This document shows positions 45,119-56,289 of a stretch of DNA of 64,000 nt, in pieces (position 1 is the stretch's first letter; each line of letters starts with the position of its first letter). This stretch comes from Adenanthera pavonina. Its lineage: Eukaryota; Streptophyta; Magnoliopsida; Fabales; Fabaceae. A program made the position numbers and the translations under genes. Under the pieces are notes generated by a model, which was not told the DNA's origin, ran no database searches, and saw only the letters and a list, made by a program, of their open reading frames with translations. The stretch spans positions 20,322,501 to 20,386,500 of the forward strand of contig JAIVEN010000011.1 of the NCBI GenBank assembly GCA_026686845.1, read 5' to 3'.

Positions 45119-48100
45119 ATCTTGTTTTGCAGGTCTGTCTTAAAGCTAAAAGGAACAACAAATGGTACATGGACAGTGCCTACTCAAGTCACATGACCGG
45201 TGACAAGGAGAAGTTCATCACCCTTAGAGACAAGAAAGGAGGAAATGTGACCTTTGGAGGTGATCAGCATGGCAGAATAGTTGGCATTGGCATTGTGGGT
45301 AAAAATCCTGAAACATCCATTGAAGATGTGCTGTTTGTGATAGGCTTCAACCACAATCTGCTGAGTGTGAGCCAAACATGTGACAAAGAAAATTGGGTGT
45401 TGTTTGACTCAAAGTTTTGCCTGGTTATCAGAAAAAGTGATCACAAAGTAATCCTCAAAGCTCAAAGGGATGGTAACTGCTATACTATTGATCTTGATGA
45501 ACTTCCTCCCTTAGATTTTGTTTGTCTGATTAGTCAGGATAATGATAGTTGGTTGTGGCATAGAAGATTAGCTCATGTTAACATGAATCAGCTTTCAAAA
45601 TTGGTTAAAAATGAGCTAGTTACTGGCCTGCCAAAAATTGCTTTTGAAAAAGACAAAGAATGTGATGCATGCTTAAGAGGAAAGCAAACTAAATCTTCTT
45701 TTAAACCTAAAAATGTAGTCACCACAACTAGACCATTAGAACTACTATATATGGATTTAATTGGTCTATCTAGGGTAAAAAGCATTGGTGGTAATCTGTA
45801 TGTGCTTGTAATTGTGGATGATTACTCTAGATTTACATGGACATTATTTCTTTCCTCTAAAAGTGATACCTTTGATGCATTTGTAACCTTAGCTAAGAAA
45901 GTGCAAAATGAGAAAGGTATTTCCATTGTGTCTATTAGATCAGATCATGGAGGAGAGTTTGAAAACTCATACTTTCTGGAGTACTGCAATGAGCATGGAA
46001 TTGATCACAACTTCTCAGCTCCAAGAACTCCTCAACAGAATGGAGTAGTAGAAAGGAAGAACAGAACCATTGGAGAGATGGCCAGAGCTATGCTAAATGA
46101 GAAGGAACTCTCTTAAGTGTTTTGGGCTGATGCAGTGAATACAACAAGCTATATCATAAACAGAGCCTACATCAAACCAATCCTTGGAAAAACTCCATAC
46201 GAGCTGTACAAGGGAAGAAAGCCAAATCTGTCACATCTCCATGTGTTCGGGTGCAAATGCTTCATTCACAACAATGGGAAAGAAAATCTGGGTAAGTTTG
46301 ATCCCAAATCCGATGAAGGTATATTTCTGGGCTATTCTAGTATAAGTAAAGCATATAGAGTTTTGAATAAAAGTTCTAATTTAGTAAAGGAATCTATGCA
46401 TGTAGTATTTATTGAAATTCTAAACATGTTACTGATGAGGATGATCTTGTTTCAAATCTTAAAAAGTTAGATGTCTCTAATGAAGATATAATTGAGCCTC
46501 CAAAAATATTTGAATCTATTAATATAGGGGAAGATATTCAGGAGAAAGATTTTAAGGAAGAAAATGAACAAATATCTCAAGAACTCCCTAGAACTTGGAG
46601 ATATCAAAGGAATCATCCTGTTGATCAAGTGATAGGGAATGTTCAAGAGAAAGTTAGAACCAGAAAATAGTTAAGGGATCAAATGATTAATTGTGCTTTC
46701 ATATCACAAATTGAACCTAAATGTACTGAGGAAGCCTTAACTGATGAGTACTGGATTCTAGCTATGCAGGATGAATTAAATCAATTTGAAAGAAATCAAG
46801 TCTGGGATTTAGTGCCTAGACCCAAAAATCATCCTATCATAGGTACCAAATGGATTTTTAGAAATAAACTTGATGAATCAGGATCAATCATAAGAAACAA
46901 AGCTAGACTGGTTACTAAAGGTTATAATCAAGAAGAAGGCATTGATTTTGAGGAAACCTTTGCTCCAGTAGCTAGATTAGAAGCAATTAGAATTCTATTA
47001 GCATATGCATGCAGGAAAAATATTTTGTTATATCAAATGGATGTAAAGAGTGCTTTTCTGAATGAATATATCATGGAAGAAGTTTATGTAGATCAACCTC
47101 CAGGTTTTGAGGATTCTACAAAACCAAACCATGTGCATAAACTAAAGAAAGCTCTTTACGGTTTGAAGCAAGCCCCTAGAGCATGGTATGAAAGATTGAG
47201 TAATTTTCTAACTGAAAAGGGGTTTAACAGAGGAAAAGTAGATACAACCTTATTTACTAAGAAAGAAAATAAAGATTTACTCATTGCTCAAATCTATGTT
47301 GATGATATTATATTTGGTGTTACTAATGAGTCTCTTTGCAAGAATTTTTCCTAGTTAATGCAGGGGAAATTCGAAATGTCTATGATGGGTGAACTCAACT
47401 TCTTCCTTGGATTGCAAATCAGACAGAGCAATGATGATATCTTCCTCAATCAATCCAAGTATCTGAAGGAATTACTGAAGAAGTTTGGAATGGAAAATGC
47501 CAAGCCAATGGGGACACCTATGGCTACTACAACCAAACTAGACATGGATGAGAAAGGGAAATTATTTGACATAACTCAGTATAGGAGAATGATTGGATCC
47601 CTGCTGTACTTAACTGCCAGCAGACCTGACATTATGTTTAGTGTCTGTATGTGTGCAAGGTTCCAATCATGTCCCAAAGAAGCCCATGCAACTGCTGTGA
47701 AGAGAATCTTCAGATATCTTATTGGAACATCACAGATGGGTCTTTGGTATCCAAAGGGCAATGGAGAAGATCTCAAAGGATACACTGATGCTGATTTTGC
47801 AGGATCCAAAACTGACAGAAAAAACACAAGTGGAACTTGTCAGTTTCTTGGAGGATCCTTGGTTTCATGGTTTAGCAAAAAGCAAAACAGTGTGGCCCTA
47901 TCCACGGCAGAAGCTGAGTATATTGCAGCTGGAAGCTGTTGTGCCCAAATCATATGAATGAAACAGCAACTGGAAGATTTTGAGGTTGAGTTAAAAGAAA
48001 TACCAATCATGTGTGATAATTAAAGTGCCATCAATATCACAAAGAATCCTGTCATGCACTCAAGGACAAAACATATTGAAGTTAGGCACCACTTCATAAG

Positions 48101-48245
48101 GGATCATGTTTTGAAAGGAGAAATCATACTAGAGTACATCTTAACTAAAGATCAAGTTGCAGATATCCTGACAAAGCCTCTGTCAGAAGATAGACATTGC
48201 AAAATAAGAAGAGAATTGGGCAAGGTAAATCCCAATGAACTGTAA
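45115..48245 (+). pseudogene. pol of SIRE B: PR-IN-RT-RH, broken
   Basis: It starts at ATG 45115 inside the gag stop (ATGA). Protease: WYMDSAYSSHMTG. Integrase zinc residues from WHRRLAH (about 45558) to CDACLRGKQ (45661); core with YMDLIG, SDHGGEFEN, NGVVERKNR. TAA at 46114-46116 replaces Gln. An indel near 46415 in the integrase-RT linker shifts the frame, and TAG 46668-46670 precedes the RT part by four codons. RT: YVDD at about 47295-47306. Later stops are TAG 47352-47354, TGA near 47955 (Trp in C) and TAA near 48021. RNase H motifs GYTDADFAGSKTDRK and STAEAEYIAAGS remain. End: NPNEL-stop, as in A and C. Confidence 0.9.
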
Positions 48246-49244
48246 GTAAATCCATATGTAATTCTGTTTTTAATTTTTCCAACATTTAATTAGTTCTAAC
48301 TTTAGCATCGGAGTGTGTTTAATTTAAGCTGCAGGTGCTCCTCATGAGATTCATTGGCAATAAATCTAAAAAAAGGAGCACACTGGAAAGGAACAATCAA
48401 AGAGTGTAGTAAAGGGCAAAAATTCTAAGTTTCTAGATCCAATCTATAAGTTTTTAAAGTTGAAATTTGTATATTGATTATGTGTTAGACGAATTTCCGT
48501 GAAAAACTAAGTTTCTGAGGAAGTCAGCATGGTCAACATTCGAATTTTGGATACCCAACAGACGAACTTCGGCCTGTTATTAGAAGGAACAGTTCTCGGT
48601 GATGCCTCGAAATTCGTCTGTTGATCCTTCAAAATTCAAATTTTCAAGAACAAAATTTCAAAGTTATGACTGTCCAACATGATGATTATACTAATGATTA
48701 TCTCTTAACATACGAATGTTGTATAACCTTCAAAAAATAAAGAAATTCAAATTTCTGACTTAAAATTCTTCTGTTGAAACATGCTCCTCAATGTTGAATC
48801 TTTGAAAGATGAAGTTTTGTATGCTTAATTCTTCTATTGTTTGGTGGTTTGTTTGCTGCTTGATGTTTGCTCTTGAAAGTTTGAACTTTGTTGGAATAAA
48901 GTTTGTCTGTTAATCTTGTGTTATTTTATCCAAGCCTCTGTCAGACTAACTTTCAAAAGAAAATTCATCTGTCAGTAAGCTTTGCTGAACGGTTTAACTT
49001 GTAACTGCCAGAAGTTCAAATTTTGACCCTTCAAAATTCGTCTGTCAGACGGTTATATACGTTAAAACCGACGATTTTCATTTGAACAGACACAACCCTA
49101 TTCCTATTCTCTCTGAGTCTGTTCTAATTCTCCAATCAATGCTCTTCAATTCTGACCAAAAATCGTCATTTCCCACCGATTAAACTTCCTTTCGCATCCT
49201 TTAAACCTATTCCTTGCCCCATTCTGCAACATTCATCCGTGAAA
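48246..49244 (+). other. pol-env spacer of B with hairpin motifs
   Basis: This 1-kb spacer is non-coding. From about 48485 to 49060 it carries LTR-type motifs: CATTCGAATTTTGG, ACAGACGAACTTCGG, AAATTCGTCTGTTG, and the stem AATTTTGA-CCCT-TCAAAATT near 49021-49036. It is collinear with the A and C spacers. Confidence 0.6.
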
Positions 49245-51436
49245 ATGGCAAGAGTTAAGAATCCAGAAGCTGGAAAAGGAGAGGCTCAGCCAAAACATTT
49301 AGTTAAATCCTAATATGCAACGAAGGAAGGAGAAAAATCGAAGAGAAAGACCGAATCCAGCAAGGGAACTCCTTCCAAATGCCAGAAATCTACACCCAAG
49401 GGAGAATCAAAGAAGGCTGGACTCTCTTCCTCAAAGATAGCAGAACCTTCGGTCCCTGTCCTTGTTGCTGCTGAACCTGTTACTTCCACTTCATCCTCAA
49501 GTACTGAATCTGGAGAATATGAGCTTACCACACTACCTTTATGGAGCACTCCACAGATTCAAGAGGAATACTCCACCAAGTTTGCCAACAAAAAGGTAAT
49601 CAAGCCACATTGTGTAAACTTGGAAGATTTCTTGGTCTCCAATAGTTTTGATGCTGGTATATGGATGATGAGATGCAAGAATCTGTTCGAAGTATTGGAA
49701 AGATATGATGATGAAGTAATAAAAAATTGGTATGCCTCCTTGAAGTACAACAGCAAAAAGAAAAAGTGGGAGGTTAACCTGAGGTCAAGGACCATCTGGC
49801 TCTCAGATGAAACCTTGAATGAAGTGCTGGAGATCCCAGGGCAAGATGGACTCAAGATTGACATCACTGCCTCTGGATACATGGATGAGGCAGAAACTGC
49901 TAATGAAGAAGATAATCCCTTTTTGAACTACAAGGAGAGCACAATTCTGAGCACATTGTTCAGAAGAAAGGAAAATTGGCCATCAATAAACGTGTTGAAG
50001 CCCACAGACCTCAGTGTTCAAGGATCCTGCACTACATAGTATCCAGGATCATATTCAACAACGGAGGCAACTTCAATCTGATAACAAGGGCAGAGGCACA
50101 TGTCATGGCAGCAATCATGCGTGGAAAACTGATCAACATGGGACACATCATACTCCAACGCATAATCAAGGCAAGAGATCAGAGGAAGGACTCCACACTC
50201 CCCTATGCTGCTATCATTTCTAGAATTCTACAGTATGCCAGAATTCAGCATCTTGAGAAGGGGAAGGGGAAGCCCATTGAAATCTTCAAGGAGGAAGAAC
50301 TACAAAGAATGGGTATTGAAAAGGATGAAGGAAGATGGGTTAGAAAGGGAGCAGGAAGAACTGAAGATCTATTCTTTGTTACAGATGCCTCCCTACAGCA
50401 AGAAGGCACCTCTGAGGCCCCTGCCAGACCTACTCCTCAGCCCTCTGTGCCTATTCCATCTCCATCCAAGCCCACTCACATTCCATCCACTCCCTTCTCT
50501 CGTGCCAAGCCAAGCAAGATCACTGAGTTGTATGACAGCCTGTCTACACTCATTCTTAGCATCAGAGATGAGTAAAATGCCAAGTTTGCTCATCTGCAAG
50601 ATAATATATATCAGTTGGCAAAGAATATGAAAGTGGTTGCTAATGCTGATGAAGAAATTCGAAGTACAATCCCTACCACATCAGCTCCACCTCAGCCAGG
50701 GTTCTCTGTGCCTGTCCAATCTCCAACCCCTGAGCCTCCAAGCCCCTTTGAGCTAGCCTCTTCTGACCATGATGATGACATAGATGAGGATGAGCCTGTT
50801 GGTACAATGAGGACACCAAGTCCTGGTCCCCCCTTGGACTATGGTTTGGAAGAAGAAGGTCTTCAAGAAATGAGCCCTCCTGAGCCTATGCAAGAAGATG
50901 CTCAGGATTCAATTCTGTCCATTCAAGAATCTGAGCAAGTTGAAAGACTGGTGGCAGCCATTTCTACCTTTTCAATGTAGGAGGGGGCCAGCAATACAGA
51001 GAGAAGCATTGTGCCTGTTGTTGATTATGAAGCTATTGCTCACAATGCTCTGCTGCAAGCTCAGAGGAGAAGGCTTGAAGAAATATTTCATCCAGATGAA
51101 CCAGCTCCTCCTTCTCTCGCTGCTTATGGACTCTCAGAGGAACAAAGAGCTCAGTTGGCTCTTTCCAGGCAGGCAATGCAGGAGTTGCTTGAGGTCTCTG
51201 ATGATGATGAAGAACCAAGTCCTGAGCCTCTTGCACCAGTTGAACCAGAAATCCCATTTGCTCCTGTGCCTCTCCGAGCCATTCCAGTCTCTCAGATCCC
51301 TCCTCCGGTTGATTTTGTTGGCCTTCCTGATGATGCCAAAAAGGGGGAGAAGAAGAAGCAAACTAGAAAATCTGCTGTTGAGCCATCTGGGAAAACTTAC
51401 AGCAAGAAGACCAAGCCCAAGCCGAAGAAGAAGTAA
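49245..51436 (+). pseudogene. Env-like ORF of SIRE B, broken
   Basis: ATG 49245 (MARVKNPEAG) is followed by a TAA near 49311 (Gln in A and C). The frame then stays open to about 50030, where a 4-bp deletion relative to C shifts it. It continues in the new frame to the lysine-rich end at 51436, with stops at about 50573 (CAA to TAA) and 50978. The layout is the same as in A and C: basic N-terminus, Transposase_32-like domain, Pro-rich hinge, LSTLILSIRDE segment, acidic Pro-rich C-terminal half, basic tail. No signal peptide or membrane segment is seen. Confidence 0.85.
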
Positions 51437-51677
51437 TTAGATTTTAGGCTTGAGTTTTCTTGTAGTGCTGTACTGTGTTTCTATTGTTTGTCTGATGATT
51501 GTACTTTGTATTTTGAAATTGGGTTTTGAAGTATTTTTTTACTTTAATTGGTTTCAGTAAAGCTACAATTCTTGAAATGAATGAATTCCTTGATTGCAAT
51601 GATTTGTACTTATCTATTCTTGAATCTCTTCACTGATTTGCTATATATGATATCTTTTGAAATGAAATGCATATGTT

Positions 51678-51686
51678 GAGGGGGAG
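51678..51686 (+). other. Second polypurine-like tract, B
   Basis: GAGGGGGAG followed by CTTG, about 64 bp before the main polypurine tract; the same arrangement as in C and D. Confidence 0.4.
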
Positions 51687-51741
51687 CTTGCTAAAGCAAA
51701 CCCAAGTACTAATTCAGTTTGAAAGTTATTTTTTCATCATC

Positions 51742-51755
51742 AAAAAGGGGGAGAA
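51742..51755 (+). other. Polypurine tract of B
   Basis: AAAAAGGGGGAGAA immediately before the 3' LTR. Confidence 0.88.
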
Positions 51756-52582
51756 TGTTGAATCTAGAGTTTTGATGATTCCAAACCAACATTCAAGAGC
51801 TTGGAATGGAGATATCAAAGGAGCTCAAAGTTTTCAAGTGAAGAAGTTCTGAGTAATCTGTGCAAGATTTGTTGTAGGATCATTAGTTATGTTTAAATAT
51901 GGATAAAAAACTTTGATTTGATGAAAAGATGTTTTAAAAACTTGATTTTATGAAATATTTGAAAAAATACCCTCCAACAGACGAACTTTGAAAAGTTTAC
52001 ATTGAACTATCATGTTGGAAATTCGAACTTTGGCTTTGGAAATTTGAATTTCAAGTTAAAACTGAATAAGTCTGAAGAGATGCCTCTCTGACAGATGAAT
52101 TTTGATTTTCCAAAATTCAAATTTTCATAAGTGTCTGAAAGAAGCTATTGAGTAACAGACGAACTTTGGGTTTTGAACATTCGAATTTCAGACAAAATGA
52201 AATTTATGAAAACTGAAGAAATTCGTCTGAAACAATGTTAAAGTTCATCTAAAATCAAGATCATATTCAGTTTCAAAACTGCTCATTGACAGACGAACTT
52301 TGAACATGTAAATTCGAATTTCAGAAGCTAAAGTTGTGAGTCTGTTGAAATGATATGATGACATACGAAGGACAGTGTTTACAAATTCGAATGTTGAAGT
52401 AAGTCTGAAAAGAGGTCTCTCAGACAGACGAACTTCACTCTTTGAAAATTCGAATTTCGAAGTTAATGAACTACTGTGCCTTTTAAGCCTGCTGCGGACA
52501 GATGAATTTTGGGGTTCCAAAATTCTAATTTCGAGGGCACTGTAGCAAATTGAAAACACTGTTCACACTTAACAGAAAAACT
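51756..52582 (+). repeat. 3' LTR of SIRE B, first 827 bp
   Basis: It is nearly identical to 41610-42436 and stops abruptly at ACAGAAAAACT where element C's TGTTGAATTAAGAG begins. The missing TATA/R/U5 part is expected downstream of C, outside the window. Confidence 0.92.
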
Positions 52583-54435
52583 TGTTGAATTAAGAGTTTT
52601 GATGATTCCAAAGCAATAATCAAGAGCTTGGATTGAAGATATCAAAGGAGATCAAAGTGTTTCAAGTGAAGAATTTTTTAGTAATAGCTGTTAGATCTTC
52701 TGTAGGATCTTTTGTTATGTTTTAATGAGGGTAAAAGATTTTGATTTGAAGAAAAAATATTTTCAAACCTTGATTTTATGTTAAATCTTGACTTATTTGA
52801 AAAACACCCACAAACAGACGAAGTTTGAGAAGTTTAAACTGAACTGTCATATGGAAATTCAAACTTTGCCTTTGGAAATTCGAACTTCAAGCTAAAACTG
52901 AATAAGTCTGAAGAGATGTCTCTCTGACAGACGAATTTTGATTCTCCAAAATTCGAATTTTCATCTAAGTCTGAAAGAAGCCTTTTTGAAACAAACGAAC
53001 TTCGCATCTTCAAAATTCGAATTTCAGACAAAATATAATTTGTGAAAACTAAAGAAATTCGTCTGAAAAATGTTGAAGTTCATCTGAAATCAAGAAGAAA
53101 TTGAGTTTCAAAAATACTATCCGACAGATGAACTTTGGCTTTCCAACATTCAAATTTTCATACAAGTCTGAAAGAAGCTTCTTTGAAACAGACGAACTTT
53201 GAGTCTTCAAAATTCGAATTTCAGACAAAACACAACTTACGAAAATGGAAAAAAATTCGTCTAAAACAATGATTAAGTTCATCTGAGGTCAAGAATAATT
53301 TAAGTTTCAAAACTGCTTTCTGTCAGACGAACTTTGAACATTAAAATTCGAATTTTAGAAGCTAAGGTTGAGAGTCTGTTGGAATGAAATGTTGACATAC
53401 AAATGACAGAGTTTTGTAACTTCGATATGTTGAAGTTAGTCTGAAAAGAATCTCTCTGACAGACGAACTTCACTCTTTCAACATTCGAATTTCAAAGAAA
53501 GTAAACTACTGTGTCTTTTGAACGTACTACGGACAGACAAACTTTGGGGTTCCAAAATTTGAATTTCGAGGGCACTGTAGAAAATTGAAAACACTGTTCA
53601 TACTTAACAGAAAAACTTTCTTCTTGAAAATTCGTATGTCACAACATGAAAACATTTTACAAGTTTCAAAATTCGAATTTCACTTCATGAACAGATGAAC
53701 TTCGTGCTGTAACGTTGGAAGCCTTAACCTTCGGTTCCTTCGAAATTCGTCTGTTGACCAACCAAAATTCAAATTTCAGTATGTCAGAAGCATTAAATGC
53801 GGTTGGTTAACGGATAGTTTTTCAGAGTAACCGTTGGATAACTTCCTCAACGAATAGATTTTGTCTCTAATGAATAGTTGGGACTGAAATCTATAAATAC
53901 AACATCATTTGAAGTTATTGGTAATGAATCAAACTTGTATATACTGAATTTCTGCTAAATCATCTTCTCAAAAAGTTTTACCCTCCAGCTTCAATATCTG
54001 TACTTTAACCTTCATATCTACTCTATTCAAGAGAGTTATATCTTTGTAAACAATCTACACTTCATCTGAAAGATAGATTTACCTGTGAGGGGAAATCACA
54101 AGGGGATTGGGAAGCACATTGTAGAAGTGCTTAGAGAGATTGAGAAAGCTCCAGAAAACAGAGCATACTCGTTGTACTGAGGCATTAGCAAGAAGCCCAT
54201 TGAATTCTTGCTGTATAGTGGAAAAATCTCAAGAGGTGTCTTGGGGACTGGACGTAGGTCAAGTGGATAGACCGAACCAGGATAAATCATTGAGTGTTCT
54301 TCTCTCTATTAATACTTTTCAATTTACTTTGTTTTTACATTGCTTTATTACACTTTACTTTCTTCATCCATTTGACTTTGTGCAGAAAAATTTCAATCTT
54401 CCCAACTCACCCTTGGGAAGTCAGCCTTGCTAACA
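52583..54435 (+). repeat. 5' LTR of SIRE C
   Basis: The LTR is 1,853 bp, from TGTTGAATTAAGAG to CAGCCTTGCTAACA. A roughly 197-bp U3 segment is tandemly duplicated (52969-53165 and 53166 to about 53362), each copy starting GTCTGAAAGAAGC and carrying two hairpin motifs. Perfect 9-bp stem example: CGAATTTTG/CAAAATTCG at 52932-52955. Confidence 0.93.
53892..53899 (+). promoter_or_regulatory. TATA box in 5' LTR of C
   Basis: TATAAATA in the conserved block, 536 bp before the LTR end; the inferred promoter. Confidence 0.6.
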
Positions 54436-54437
54436 AG

Positions 54438-54449
54438 TGGTATCAGAGC
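54438..54449 (+). other. Primer-binding site of C
   Basis: TGGTATCAGAGC, a perfect initiator-Met tRNA match, 2 bp after the LTR. Confidence 0.9.
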
Positions 54450-54490
54450 TCGGATTCCCATTCAAAGGATCTCACAGTCCGGGAATTAAG

Positions 54491-56289
54491 ATGGCTGGCT
54501 TTGGAGAAAGCATATTTCCTGAAGGAACAACACTAATAGACCACCAGGCTTCATTGGAGAACATTATGGGTACTGGAAGATGAGGATGCAGATTTACCTC
54601 CAATCAATTGACCTTGATATCTGGTCAGTCATTGAGAAAGAAGACTTCATCCCAATGACTCTAACTGAAGATGGAAGACACAAAGAGAAGCTGGAAGCTG
54701 AATGGAATGAGGAAGACAGAAGAAGAGTCCTGCTCAATTTCAAAGCAAAGTATTGTTTAGTCAGTGCCCTGAACCAGGATGAATTCTACAGAGTCTTACA
54801 ATGCTCCACTGCAAAAGGGATGTGGGACACTCTGCAGATTGCACATGAAGGAACAACTGGGGTCAAGGAGAACAGACTAAATACATGCATTGGAGAGTAT
54901 GAAAGCTTCAGAATGACTGAAGGAGAAACTGTAAAGGAGCTGCAAAAGAGATTCACTCTCATTGTGAATCAATTGAAGAGCCTCGGAAAGGAGTACACTC
55001 AATCTGAAAAGGAAAGAAAGATACTCAGAGCTCTTCCTCTGGAATGGCAGCCCAAGGTGACAGTAATAGAGGAAGCCAGAGGAGAATCAATGGCATCTGT
55101 CACAGCTCTCTTCGGCAGCCTTGAGGAGTATGAAGGAAAAATCAAAGCTCTCAAGGAAGCTGGTCTGGACAGAAAGAAGAAAGGCCTTGCCCTCAAAGCT
55201 GCTGATGAAAAGGAAGAAGAATCTGACGAAGGAAATGAGCTGGATGAGGAAACTCTGGCTATGATGGTCAGAAAATTCAGAAGATTCTACAACAAGAAGA
55301 AGAACAAGAGATTCTTCAAGAAAGGAGCAGCTAGTGAAAGCAAGAAAGAGGCAAAAGAGCCTATGACTTGCTATAAATGCAAGAAGCAAGGACACATCAA
55401 ATGGGATTGTCCTCAATTCCTCAAAAAGCAAGAAAGAGAAAAGAAAGTTGCTGACAAAGGGAAGAAGAAGGAAGCCTACATCTCATCAATATGGGGCAAC
55501 AGCTCAGATGAGGAAGATGAAGATGAAGATGAGATTGTCAACATCTGTCTGATGGCACGTGCTTCTGAAGAAGCCGAACCCTCATGCAGCAGTGATAAGG
55601 AAGAAGAGGTATATGAATCTGAACCTTCCTATTCTGAATTACTGGATGCATTTCATGAGCTTCATGATGAGTTCATTAAAGTTGCTAAAGAACTAAGACT
55701 AGCAAAGAAAAAGATTAGTAAACTAGAATCTCAGAGCAACTTTTCTGAAACCATATCTGTACCTGCTGCTGAATCTGTTTGCTGTACTTCATGCATTAAA
55801 CTAAAGCAAACTAATGATTACTTAGTAAAAAGCATGTCTAGGCTCAGTAGAGGTAAAGATATATTGTTTGCCTTGATGGGGAGCCAAAGAATATCACAAG
55901 GAAAAGCTGGTCTTGGCTATGATCCATGTGCTGTCAAGAAAAAGATTAGGAAGGAAAACCAGAATGTATACATGAGACATTTTGTGCATTCTGAGAGCAA
56001 CAGAAAGAAAGATCACATGTCATCTCGCATTGAAATATATAATCAAACAAAGCATGCAAGATAAAAGTATTATCTGTATTATTTTTTTCCTGCTTCTCAA
56101 TCTAGTAGTCCATTCACTATCTATCATTTCTGTAACAAAAAGGGACACATTTCCAGTTCTTGTGTCTTGAAGAAAAATGGACGTGGCAGGAAAGTTGAAT
56201 GGGTTCCCAAAGTTGCATCTACATCTAGGGAACAATCTACTGACCAAAAAGGACCCAAGCAAATTTGGGTACCTAAAAGGAAAACATAA
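54491..56289 (+). pseudogene. gag of SIRE C, frameshift and one stop
   Basis: ATG 54491 (MAGFGES) is followed within 15 codons by a one-base deletion near 54526, after which the frame reaches a stop near 54581. From 54580 the original gag frame is open for 494 codons. TAA at 56062-56064 replaces a Gln; the frame then runs to KRKT-TAA at 56287-56289. CCHC knuckle CYKCKKQGHIKWDC near 55370. The second knuckle-like motif reads YHFCNKKGHISSSC: here the last Cys is kept and the first is Tyr, the reverse of A and B. Confidence 0.88.

Larger units (their letters stand above)
41610..52582 (+). mobile_element. SIRE/Maximus copia element B, 3' LTR interrupted
   Basis: A plus-strand SIRE element with complete 5' LTR, primer site, gag, pol, spacer, env-like ORF and polypurine tract. 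Its 3' LTR starts at 51756 but is cut after 827 bp by insertion of element C at 52583. The remainder of that LTR, expected to resume near TTTCTTCTTGAAAATTC, should lie beyond the window, after C. The two LTRs are very similar where they can be compared. Its coding region carries more damage than A: stops in all ORFs and frameshifts in pol and env. The right target duplication is outside the window. Confidence 0.92.

Noticed and set aside
45095..45135. A 34-nt intron (GTACCT...TTTGCAG) joining gag to pol
   Set aside because: It is too short for a plant spliceosomal intron; only an acceptor for a distant donor remains plausible.
52800..53400. Regular repeats in U3 resembling a CRISPR array
   Set aside because: Units are imperfect inverted motifs with variable spacing inside a plant LTR, without constant repeats, unique spacers or cas genes.
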